Program-made: the position numbers and the translations under genes | Shown: positions 1-5,816 of the stretch, one piece after another | How positions within the stretch are numbered: the first letter of the stretch is position 1 | Layout: each line of letters opens with the position of its first letter | Notes under the pieces: model-generated | Databases searched by the model: none | The model's input: only the letters and a program-made list of their open reading frames with translations | What the model was told of the DNA's origin: nothing | Assembly: GCA_003241175.1 (NCBI GenBank) | Contig: QFOI01000235.1 | Location: 1-5,816, forward strand | Source of the DNA: Pseudopedobacter saltans | GTDB taxonomy: Bacteria; Bacteroidota; Bacteroidia; Chitinophagales; Chitinophagaceae | Length of the DNA stretch: 5,816 bases | Direction: 5' to 3'

Positions 1-408
1 AACAACAAGGCCGTTATCGAAAAGGCGTTGAAGAGAACCTTTTCTCCTGAGTTTTTGAACAGGATTGACGATGTCATAATCTTCAATTCATTGACAAGAG
101 AAAATATTTTCAACATCATCGATATCATCATGAAAAACGTTTTGAAACGTTTGAGTGGTTTGGGTTACAGTTTGGTTCTTTCTAATGAAGTAAAGGATTT
201 TATAGCTGACAAGGGATACGATGTGCAGTTTGGTGCGCGTCCTTTGCACAGGGCTATCCAGAAATATTTGGAAGATCCTTTGGCAGAAGAGATTTTGAAT
301 CTTAACATCAAGCCAGGTGATACATTGTTGGCTAAGTTGGATGCTGAAAACAATAAAGTGTATTTTGAAATAGAAACACATCAAAACGAAGAAGCTCCGA
401 AAAGTTAA
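1..408 (+). CDS. clpC: Clp/Hsp100 ATPase, C-terminal end (ClpC-like), 5'-truncated by the window
   Basis: The reading frame is open from base 1 and gives 135 residues ending at TAA 406-408; the true start lies upstream. This is the end of the second AAA+ module of a Clp ATPase, a hexameric unfoldase that threads proteins into ClpP or remodels them. Visible motifs are FSPEFLNRIDD, whose Arg matches the arginine finger of the D2 ring, and GYDVQFGARPLHRAIQ, which holds the sensor-2 Arg (GARP) of the C-terminal small domain. I prefer ClpC over ClpB because of the 'NRIDDVIIF' wording, the 'EDPLAEEIL' segment (ClpC proteins usually have EDPLSEELL here) and the short charged tail. The Walker motifs, middle domain and ClpP-binding loop are outside the window, so ClpB is not fully excluded. 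The gene is separated from the gld operon by a terminator, and a functional link is not indicated. Confidence 0.85.
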   Translation, partial: NNKAVIEKALKRTFSPEFLNRIDDVIIFNSLTRENIFNIIDIIMKNVLKRLSGLGYSLVLSNEVKDFIADKGYDVQFGARPLHRAIQKYLEDPLAEEILNLNIKPGDTLLAKLDAENNKVYFEIETHQNEEAPKS

Positions 409-430
409 TTACACTAGTAATAAATGAAGG

Positions 431-457
431 AAAGGAACGGGAAACCGTTCCTTTTTT
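431..457 (+). terminator. Rho-independent terminator of the clp gene
   Basis: A perfect 10-bp stem (431-440 with 445-454) is closed by a GAAA tetraloop of the GNRA class, and the 3' arm runs into a six-T tract (452-457). It starts 22 nt after the clp stop codon. It should insulate clp from the gld operon, so gldK needs its own promoter in 458-615. Confidence 0.9.
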
Positions 458-484
458 ATGTAATAAAAAACAGAATGAACAATA

Positions 485-584
485 TTGTTGGGACGAGAGC
501 GTTTATTTTTAGGTTTAAAGTAATGTGTGAAGGAGGATTATGTTTTGGAATAAAATGATTTAAGTTCATTTTTCTATTATTTTT
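485..584 (+). promoter_or_regulatory. Possible Bacteroidota-type promoter(s) for the gldKLMN operon
   Basis: A promoter is expected between the clp terminator and gldK. Bacteroidota housekeeping promoters have TTG/TTTG near -33 and TAnnTTTG near -7. Two imperfect candidates are visible. One is TTG at 485-487, a 16-nt spacer, and TATTTTTA at 504-511 (7 of 8 matches). The other is TTATTTTG at 577-584 (7 of 8), without a good -33 element. Neither is convincing by itself in such AT-rich DNA. The existence of a promoter here is a firmer inference than its exact position. Confidence 0.25.
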
Positions 585-615
585 GTCTTTCTTTGATAGT
601 ATTGTATATTAAATT

Positions 616-1917
616 ATGACTCATAAAGTGAAAAAGCATCTAATTGTTTCATCGTCGTTGTTGATGCTTGTTTTTTTGGCTACAAGCTGTAAAAAGAATA
701 AGAACAACAGTATCCCTAATGATGACGGACAGCTTCATGGCGTGTCCTATTCCTCTATGGGTAGCATGTCCAAACCGAAAGGAATGGTCTACATTCCTGC
801 AGGTACTTTTCATATGGGACCCAGCGATGAAGATATCAACAGAAATTATACCGCTAGGAACCATCAAGTGAGTGTCAATGGCTTCTGGATGGATGCAATG
901 GAAATTACCAATAGCCAATACCATCAGTTTGTAAACTGGGTGAGGGATTCATTGGCTGCTATTGAGTTGGGATATATCAAGCAAGGTGGTGCTGATGGTG
1001 ATACTGCTGTTGATTGGGCAAAAGCCTCCCACATTAACTACAATGACAGAGCGACTGTAGAAAAGATGAACCGTTTGGTTTTGGCTCCGGACTACCGTCT
1101 GTATAACAAAGCTGAAATCGATCCTGATAAAGTCGTTTACAGTGTTCAAGGTTTTGATTTGGAAAGAGCGGCTGCCAACCGTAACCGTCCAAGAAAAGAT
1201 TTTTTGTATCGCTATGATCAAAAAGTGTTTCCAGATACATTGGTTTGGATGAGAGATTTTTCCTATTCTTACAACGAGCCTTTGACAAAACGTTATTTCA
1301 GTGCAGCTATGTATTCGAAATATCCAGTCGTGGGTGTCAACTGGAAACAAGCTGTTGCTTTCAGCCATTGGCGCACACATATCCAAAATGCTTATTTGGA
1401 TCGTAAAAAAATAGCTAGAGAAAGCGATTACCGTTTGCCTTCCGAAGCAGAATGGGAATATGCAGCCCGTGGTGGAAGAAGTCAATCAATTTATCCTTGG
1501 GGTAACTACTATTTACGTAATAGAAATGGTTGCTTGATGGCTAACTTCAAACCAGGTCGTGGTAATTATGCGGAAGATGGAGCAACTTATACTGCTCGCG
1601 TTGATTCTTATTGGCCAAACGATTACGGTTTGTACAATATGTCTGGAAATGTGGCAGAATGGACTGCTTCCTATTTTTATGAAGGAAGTGATAATTTCCA
1701 AAATGATTTGAATCCGGATATTCACTGGAATGCAATGGACAATGATTCTCCTCGTATGAAACGTAAAGTTGTGAGAGGCGGTAGCTGGAAAGATGTAGGT
1801 TACTATCTACAGACAAGCGCAAGAACATTTGAATATCAAGATACAGCTCGTTCTTATATTGGTTTCAGATGTGTAATCGATTTACCTGCTAATATGGCAA
1901 AAGGAAGAAATAAATAA
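616..1917 (+). CDS. gldK: GldK (PorK): T9SS outer-membrane ring lipoprotein, FGE/SUMF1 fold
   Basis: A 433-residue protein, close to the usual GldK length. The N-terminus is a lipoprotein signal: Lys/His-rich start, hydrophobic core, lipobox LATSC with Cys25 as the lipidated residue. The following residues are KKNKN, with none of the acidic surface-export signal seen in Bacteroidota surface lipoproteins, which fits the known position on the periplasmic face of the outer membrane. From about residue 56 to 424 it has the formylglycine-generating-enzyme/sulfatase-modifying-factor fold: GMVYIPAGTFHMG (56-68), WMDAMEITNSQYHQFV, PVVGVNWKQAVAFSHW, RLPSEAEWEYAARGG (from 273), YGLYNMSGNVAEW, VRGGSW (386-391) and GFRCV (416-420). 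The catalytic Cys pair of true FGEs is absent, so the role is structural: GldK forms the periplasmic ring with GldN that the GldLM motor engages. It ends with tandem TAA stops, and gldL starts 47 nt later. ATG 616 is chosen because the signal peptide begins there. No Shine-Dalgarno sequence is present, as is usual for the phylum. Confidence 0.95.
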   Translation: MTHKVKKHLIVSSSLLMLVFLATSCKKNKNNSIPNDDGQLHGVSYSSMGSMSKPKGMVYIPAGTFHMGPSDEDINRNYTARNHQVSVNGFWMDAMEITNSQYHQFVNWVRDSLAAIELGYIKQGGADGDTAVDWAKASHINYNDRATVEKMNRLVLAPDYRLYNKAEIDPDKVVYSVQGFDLERAAANRNRPRKDFLYRYDQKVFPDTLVWMRDFSYSYNEPLTKRYFSAAMYSKYPVVGVNWKQAVAFSHWRTHIQNAYLDRKKIARESDYRLPSEAEWEYAARGGRSQSIYPWGNYYLRNRNGCLMANFKPGRGNYAEDGATYTARVDSYWPNDYGLYNMSGNVAEWTASYFYEGSDNFQNDLNPDIHWNAMDNDSPRMKRKVVRGGSWKDVGYYLQTSARTFEYQDTARSYIGFRCVIDLPANMAKGRNK

Positions 1918-1964
1918 TAATATAAAATATCTATCACTCAGCAAATTTCAAAAAGACTAAAATC

Positions 1965-2489
1965 ATGGCATCTACTACATCAAAGACTCAGAAGATCGAT
2001 CGTATTATGGACATAATCGTGTCAGCTGCGGCTGTACCAGTGCTTTTGGGTGCACTTTTCAAGATTCTTCATGCACCAGGTGCAAACACTTGGATCACTA
2101 TAGGTCTGGTTACAGAAGCGGGTATTTTTGCGTTATATGCAATACGTTATATATTGATGCCTGTTGATGATTTACCAGTTGAAACATCTGTTAAAACAAT
2201 AGTGAAAGAGACTCAGGTACAACCAGCTGCTCCTGCATTTGATTTTGCATCATTGGGCCTTTCTACAAACGAGGTTGAAAAAATCAAAGAAAAATTTGTA
2301 AAAATCGGAGATGAACATGCCGGACAATTGGAAAAATTCTATTCTCAATTGAGCGACGCTTCTTCTTCCCTTGTTAATAGCACAACTGATGCTCAAAAAG
2401 CGCAAAAAGAACTGTCAACATTGGCTGATAATTTAGGTAAATTGAATGAGGTTTATGGCAAAATGCTTACAGCGATGAATGCTAAATAA
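1965..2489 (+). CDS. gldL: GldL (PorL): T9SS/gliding motor inner-membrane subunit
   Basis: A 174-residue inner-membrane protein with two transmembrane helices at about residues 17-35 and 42-64, joined by a tight loop HAPGANTW, then a cytoplasmic tail. GldL forms a pentamer around a GldM dimer and works as a proton-driven motor. Conserved ionisable residues are visible: Lys33 and His36 (GALFKILH) and Glu51 in helix 2 (GLVTEAGIFAL), the counterpart of the membrane-buried Glu essential in Flavobacterium johnsoniae GldL. The residue ten positions after this Glu is Arg61, where I recall a second acidic residue in the F. johnsoniae protein. The tail (about 80-174) looks largely helical and ends in the family signature LADNLGKLNEVYGKML. 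The tail is short: GldL proteins are commonly 200 or more residues and P. gingivalis PorL about 300. It lies between gldK and gldM with 47-nt gaps on both sides. No Shine-Dalgarno sequence precedes ATG 1965. Confidence 0.93.
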   Translation: MASTTSKTQKIDRIMDIIVSAAAVPVLLGALFKILHAPGANTWITIGLVTEAGIFALYAIRYILMPVDDLPVETSVKTIVKETQVQPAAPAFDFASLGLSTNEVEKIKEKFVKIGDEHAGQLEKFYSQLSDASSSLVNSTTDAQKAQKELSTLADNLGKLNEVYGKMLTAMNAK

Positions 2490-2536
2490 CCTTAAGCTCA
2501 ACCTATTTTTTATTAAAACCTAAATTATTTTAAGTA

Positions 2537-4060
2537 ATGGCGTTACCTAAAGAGCCACGGCAGAAGATGATTAACATCATGTACCTAGTGTTGACAGCAC
2601 TACTTGCATTGAATGTGTCATCTGAGATTTTGAATGCATTTAAGACGATCAACGATAGTTTGACAACATCAAACAATATAATTGCTGATAAAAACAAAAC
2701 AATTTTTGCTTCTTTGGCTGAAAAATTGAAAGATCCGAAAACACAACAATTGGCTTCTGTTTGGGCACCAAAAGCAGAACAAGCTCAGAAATTGTCTGAA
2801 GATATTTTTAACTATATCACAAATCTTCAGAGTAAGGTGAAATCTGGTGCTGGATATGATCCTGCTAAAGGTGAAGAGTCTTTTCAGGAAGACAATTTGG
2901 ATGCTCCAACAAGAATCATGGATGATCAAGGCGAAGGTGAAAAATTGCACCAACGTTTGGTTCAGTTCAAAAAGGATTTGTTAGGTATTGATCCTGCAAT
3001 AGCAAAACAGTTTGAAAAGACATTGCCTCTAAATTTGGAAATGCCAAAAGTAAAAGATAAAAGTAACAATACTTGGGCAGCGGCTTATTTTCGTCAAACT
3101 CCCGCAGTTGCAGCAGTAACAATATTGACAAAATTCCAAAACGACATCAGAAATTCTGAATCCCAAGTTGTAGAATTTTGTCATAACCAGATTGGACAGA
3201 TTCAGGTTGTTTACGATCAGTTCCAAGCAATTGCAACAGCTAGTGCTAATTACTTGATGCCTGGTCAGCCATTGTCTATTTTCGCAGGTGTTGGAGCGTT
3301 CAGTGCATCCGCGAAACCAACTATAACGATTGATGGACAAACCGTTCCTCTTGGTGCTGATGGATTAGCTGAATATAAAACAACAGCTCAAGGTCCTGGT
3401 AGTTACACAAAAAGAGTCAATATCTCTTTTGTGAAACCCGATGGATCTACAGCAAGTTTGGTAAAAGACATTCAATACACTGTTGGTGCACCTTCTGGTG
3501 CGTCCGTAAGTGCAGATAAAGTAAACGTATTGTATGTAGGTTTGACAAATCCGATTACTGTTACTGGTGGTAATGGTAAAGGAGCAGAAGCAACAAGGGT
3601 TACAATTGATAATGGTTCCATTGTTTCAAAAGGTAATGGCAAATACGACGTAGAAGTTTCTCGTGCTGGCAACGCAACCATCACAGTTACAACTGATGGA
3701 AAATCTATCCCATTCCCTTTCCGTGTGAAAAATGTGCCGGACCCTATTGCGATGGTTGGAGCCAGTAAAGGTGGTGCTATCGGTACAAATGCATTTAAAG
3801 GACAGCAAGGTGTAAGAGCCGAATTGGAAAACTTCGTATTTGATGGTGTTAGTTTTAGTGTTACAGGTTATACAATAACTTTTGCAGGAGCTGGCTACCC
3901 AGAATTCCAAGCGCGTCAAGTTAGTGGACCTTCATTTGGGCCTGTTCGTTCTTTGATTGAACAAGCTAAACCAGGAAGTACCATCGTTATTGATGAAATT
4001 CGTGCAAGTGGTCCTGGTGGATCTCGTCGCTTACCACCAATTGCATTTAACTTGCAATAA
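2537..4060 (+). CDS. gldM: GldM (PorM): T9SS/gliding motor subunit spanning the periplasm
   Basis: A 507-residue protein of normal family length (about 510). The N-terminus is the hallmark PRQKMINIMYLVLTALLAL: a short cytoplasmic segment, then one transmembrane helix at about 11-30. Arg8 corresponds to the conserved Arg next to the helix that pairs with GldL acidic residues in the motor. The remainder is periplasmic. By homology to the known GldM/PorM structures it has a helical-bundle domain D1 (to about residue 220, including the helix-rich AEQAQKLSEDIFNYI region) and three beta-rich domains D2-D4, seen here as Gly/Val/Thr-rich strands such as QPLSIFAGVGAFSASAKPTI and VLYVGLTNPITVTGG. The C-terminal D4 (about 400-507, ending GGSRRLPPIAFNLQ) contacts the GldK/GldN ring. 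The dimer transmits motor force across the periplasm to the translocon. All expected parts are present and I see no frameshift. Domain limits are approximate. Confidence 0.95.
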   Translation: MALPKEPRQKMINIMYLVLTALLALNVSSEILNAFKTINDSLTTSNNIIADKNKTIFASLAEKLKDPKTQQLASVWAPKAEQAQKLSEDIFNYITNLQSKVKSGAGYDPAKGEESFQEDNLDAPTRIMDDQGEGEKLHQRLVQFKKDLLGIDPAIAKQFEKTLPLNLEMPKVKDKSNNTWAAAYFRQTPAVAAVTILTKFQNDIRNSESQVVEFCHNQIGQIQVVYDQFQAIATASANYLMPGQPLSIFAGVGAFSASAKPTITIDGQTVPLGADGLAEYKTTAQGPGSYTKRVNISFVKPDGSTASLVKDIQYTVGAPSGASVSADKVNVLYVGLTNPITVTGGNGKGAEATRVTIDNGSIVSKGNGKYDVEVSRAGNATITVTTDGKSIPFPFRVKNVPDPIAMVGASKGGAIGTNAFKGQQGVRAELENFVFDGVSFSVTGYTITFAGAGYPEFQARQVSGPSFGPVRSLIEQAKPGSTIVIDEIRASGPGGSRRLPPIAFNLQ

Positions 4061-4126
4061 TATTTGAATTTGAAAATGGAATTTTTTTTAAATTTCGTTG
4101 GATAGTTGAAACAGAAATATATTCAG

Positions 4127-5287
4127 ATGAAAGGAATAGTTTTTAAAATAAGTTTTGGTTTGTGTATTCTGGGCTTCTGCCATCTTAGTGCAGATGCTCA
4201 GAGGAAGACCAAGAAGCGTAGTGGATCTGCCTATGGTAGTTCTTATGGTAGTGCTTATGGCGGTTCCGCTTATGGAAATACCAATAATAAGAAAACAACC
4301 AATACGCAATCCAAATCGACGAATCAGGATACTAGTGGTTCAGGTTCCGCTTATGGAAACAGTGCATATGGCAATAGCAATTCTGGTAACTCAGGTAGTG
4401 CTTATGGCGCTGGCAATGCCTCTGGGAACATGGGTATCGACACGACACTTCCAATCGAAGTAATCAAAAGTGGAGGCGGTCTTTTAAGTGATACCAAACC
4501 TTCATTACGTAGCGATAATGCTTTCACGGATGACGTTTATGATGGAGCAGTTCCTTTAGCTTATCAAACTGTTAGACAATCCGATGTTCCTTTCAAGATT
4601 CGTGTTTGGAGAGAAATCGATGCAAGAGAAAAACTGAATCGTCGTTTTAATTACGATGGAGAGGATGATCAAGGTAACCGTCGTTTCATCAATATTTTGT
4701 TGAAAGCAATACGTGATGATAGTTTGACTGCATTTGACGGAACAGATGACCGCTTTACAACTCCAATTACATTCGAACAAGCAATGTCCGGATTTGGTGG
4801 TGGTATGGACACATCAGCAGTTTACGATATGCAAGGTGGAATTTCTGGATATCAAGTTCGTAACAAAGCAATTGATCCAGATTCCATTTACAAATTTCGT
4901 ATTAAGGAAGACTGGTTTTTTGACAGAAATACGAGTAAATTGTATTGCAGAATTATCGGTATTGCTCCAGTGGTAGCCTATAGATTATCTACTGGCCAAG
5001 TATTACCAAATTCCGAAAGACCACTTTTCTGGTTGTATTATCCTGATTTGAGACAAGTATTGGTGAGAACTCCAGCGTATAATCCTTACAATCCTGGCGC
5101 AAGTACTTCTTGGGATGATATATTCGAAAGCCGTGAGTTTAGTTCTTATGTTGTGAAAAGTGATTTGGACAATCCTAAGAACCAATATCTGAAAACAATC
5201 ATCAAAGACCCAATCATGCGTTTGTATGAAGGAGATAAAATCAAAAACCACATTTTTGATTACGAGCAAGCTCTTTGGTCTTATTAA
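4127..5287 (+). CDS. gldN: GldN (PorN): T9SS periplasmic ring protein with an SAYG-repeat N-terminus
   Basis: A 386-residue secreted periplasmic protein that partners GldK in the ring beneath the outer membrane and is engaged by the GldM C-terminus. I use ATG 4127 rather than the in-frame TTG 4106, because from 4127 the protein begins with a compact signal peptide (Lys, hydrophobic core, predicted cleavage ADA|Q before Gln25, a common mature end in Bacteroidota). A basic stretch (RKTKKR, 26-31) is followed by a Ser/Gly/Tyr/Asn-rich repeat tract at about 32-100. The conserved GldN core follows from about 110: VRQSDVPFKIRVWREIDARE (WREID at 161-165), RFINILLKAIRDDSLTAFD, and IKEDWFFDRNTSKLYCRIIG (from 259). 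It is somewhat longer than the GldN/PorN proteins I know (roughly 330-360), mostly because of the repeat tract. It is the last gene of the operon, 66 nt after gldM, and is followed by a terminator. Confidence 0.93.
   Translation: MKGIVFKISFGLCILGFCHLSADAQRKTKKRSGSAYGSSYGSAYGGSAYGNTNNKKTTNTQSKSTNQDTSGSGSAYGNSAYGNSNSGNSGSAYGAGNASGNMGIDTTLPIEVIKSGGGLLSDTKPSLRSDNAFTDDVYDGAVPLAYQTVRQSDVPFKIRVWREIDAREKLNRRFNYDGEDDQGNRRFINILLKAIRDDSLTAFDGTDDRFTTPITFEQAMSGFGGGMDTSAVYDMQGGISGYQVRNKAIDPDSIYKFRIKEDWFFDRNTSKLYCRIIGIAPVVAYRLSTGQVLPNSERPLFWLYYPDLRQVLVRTPAYNPYNPGASTSWDDIFESREFSSYVVKSDLDNPKNQYLKTIIKDPIMRLYEGDKIKNHIFDYEQALWSY
4220..4426 (+). repeat. Degenerate SAYG repeat tract inside gldN
   Basis: Encodes residues 32-100 of GldN. 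SAYG occurs six times and SSYG once, in two clusters (about 4226-4276 and 4346-4409) separated by an Asn/Thr/Lys/Gln-rich spacer. The repeat codons vary (GCC, GCT, GCA for Ala; GGT, GGC, GGA for Gly), so the pattern is kept at protein level more than as an identical DNA tandem. The segment has few hydrophobic residues apart from Tyr and is probably disordered. Confidence 0.85.
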
Positions 5288-5306
5288 AAGATAAGCCTAA
5301 AAATAT

Positions 5307-5340
5307 AAAATACCGAATACATTGTATTCGGTATTTTTTT
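5307..5340 (+). terminator. Rho-independent terminator of the gldKLMN operon
   Basis: A perfect 14-bp inverted repeat pairs 5307-5320 with 5324-5337 around a 3-nt loop (effectively 5 nt if the top C-G pair opens). The 3' arm ends in a seven-T run (5334-5340), and A's in the 5' arm pair with the first four T's. It lies 19 nt after the gldN stop. The T tract ends only 12 nt before the next start codon. Confidence 0.9.
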
Positions 5341-5352
5341 ATCTTACAGATA

Positions 5353-5816
5353 ATGAATGCACCCAACTTATCATACGAAAAGGGAATATGGAAATCATTG
5401 TTTAGGCAAACCGTGAGATCTTATTTTAAGTACATTATTGCTTTTATTCTTAATATCTTGTTGGTATTGATGGTTGTTTTTTGGTTGGATATTCTTATTA
5501 TCCTTAAACCGAATGTCAAACTTTGGCAAGTTGTATTGTTGGCGTTGATAAATGTGGGAGAACTTATTTGTATCTATTTATCCTTTTTCCAGTTGCACAG
5601 GTATTTGGTCATGAAGATCATAACGCAAGCGGGCAACACTATTTTGATTCAAAAAATCTATCCTTTAGTTGACCAAGTGGTTCTGAAAGTCAATAACTCA
5701 TTAGCCAAAAAAGAAATACATCTTAACGAAGTTGAAATAAGAAGTAAGTTATTACAAACTGTAAAACAAGAACACGTCAGTAGAGGACTCAGAATATTGC
5801 AGACTTTTTTGTTTAA
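5353..5816 (+). CDS. Uncharacterised two-helix membrane protein, 3'-truncated by the window
   Basis: The frame is open from ATG 5353 to the window end, giving 154 codons without a stop. I do not recognise the family. The N-terminus is polar (MNAPNLSYEKGIWKS), then come two hydrophobic segments at about residues 25-51 and 56-81 separated by a short turn containing KPN, which predicts a transmembrane hairpin. Helix 1 contains Asp46 and helix 2 contains Glu70, both within hydrophobic surroundings. The remainder (about 83-154) is mixed charged and hydrophobic (KIITQAGNTILIQKIYP, LAKKEIHLNEVEIRSKLL) and could be a helical soluble domain on the same side as the N-terminus. ATG 5353 is preferred because the next in-frame ATG (5470, residue 40) would cut helix 1. 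It follows the gld terminator directly, so co-regulation with the T9SS genes is uncertain. Confidence 0.7.
   Translation, partial: MNAPNLSYEKGIWKSLFRQTVRSYFKYIIAFILNILLVLMVVFWLDILIILKPNVKLWQVVLLALINVGELICIYLSFFQLHRYLVMKIITQAGNTILIQKIYPLVDQVVLKVNNSLAKKEIHLNEVEIRSKLLQTVKQEHVSRGLRILQTFLF

Noticed and set aside
949..1485. A 178-codon minus-strand ORF opposite gldK
   Set aside because: It lies inside a well-conserved gldK region, has no recognisable domain and looks like an antisense shadow of the coding frame.
3029..3340. Minus-strand ORFs opposite gldM (also 2669-2953 and 3626-3919)
   Set aside because: They are Cys/Phe/Ser-rich with no motif, as expected for antisense readings of an AT-rich gene.
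4106..4126. TTG at 4106 as the start of gldN
   Set aside because: It adds seven polar residues (MKQKYIQ) before an otherwise standard signal peptide that starts at ATG 4127; the ATG start is simpler and more common.
4061..4126. Possible internal promoter between gldM and gldN
   Set aside because: The AT-rich gap contains only imperfect TTTG-like matches, which arise easily by chance; no terminator separates the genes, so one transcript is the simpler reading.
4155..4463. A 102-codon ORF in another + frame over the gldN repeat tract
   Set aside because: It is rich in Met, Val and Leu because it reads the SAYG repeat codons out of frame; gldN explains the region fully.
1..5816. CRISPR array, tRNA/rRNA gene, insertion sequence or phage feature
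   Set aside because: I saw no regularly spaced direct repeats, no tRNA-like cloverleaf, no transposase or terminal inverted repeats; the only repeat is the coding tract in gldN.

Overview
This window carries the core operon of the type IX secretion system (T9SS) and gliding machinery of a Bacteroidota bacterium: gldK, gldL, gldM and gldN, complete, in the canonical order and on the + strand. The taxonomic call rests on this locus, found essentially only in Bacteroidota, on the AT-rich base composition with AT-rich leaders lacking Shine-Dalgarno sequences, and on protein features typical of the phylum. The GldL and GldM sequences feel closer to Chitinophagales/Sphingobacteriales than to Flavobacterium, but that is an impression I could not test.

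Layout. 1-408 is the 3' end of a Clp/Hsp100 ATPase gene, most like clpC, closed by a strong intrinsic terminator (431-457). 458-615 is the presumed promoter and leader region of the gld operon. 616-1917 is gldK (outer-membrane lipoprotein with a formylglycine-generating-enzyme fold that lacks the catalytic cysteines). 1965-2489 is gldL (two-helix inner-membrane motor subunit with a short cytoplasmic tail). 2537-4060 is gldM (single-helix motor subunit with a long periplasmic part). 4127-5287 is gldN (periplasmic partner of GldK, here with an unusual Ser/Gly/Tyr-rich 'SAYG' repeat tract after the signal peptide). A second strong terminator (5307-5340) ends the operon. Only 12 nt after it begins an unrecognised two-helix membrane protein (5353 onward) that runs off the window.

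How the genes work together (known from the family): GldL and GldM form the proton-motive-force-driven inner-membrane motor. The GldM periplasmic domains cross the periplasm and touch the GldK/GldN ring under the outer membrane, powering protein export through the SprA/Sov translocon and, in gliding species, adhesin movement. The gaps of 47, 47 and 66 nt with no terminator between the genes fit one transcript.

The system is well described, so I do not claim a new one. The points most worth a second look are the repeat tract in GldN, the arginine in GldL where I recall an acidic residue in the Flavobacterium protein, the hairpin that almost touches the start of the downstream membrane-protein gene, and that gene itself.
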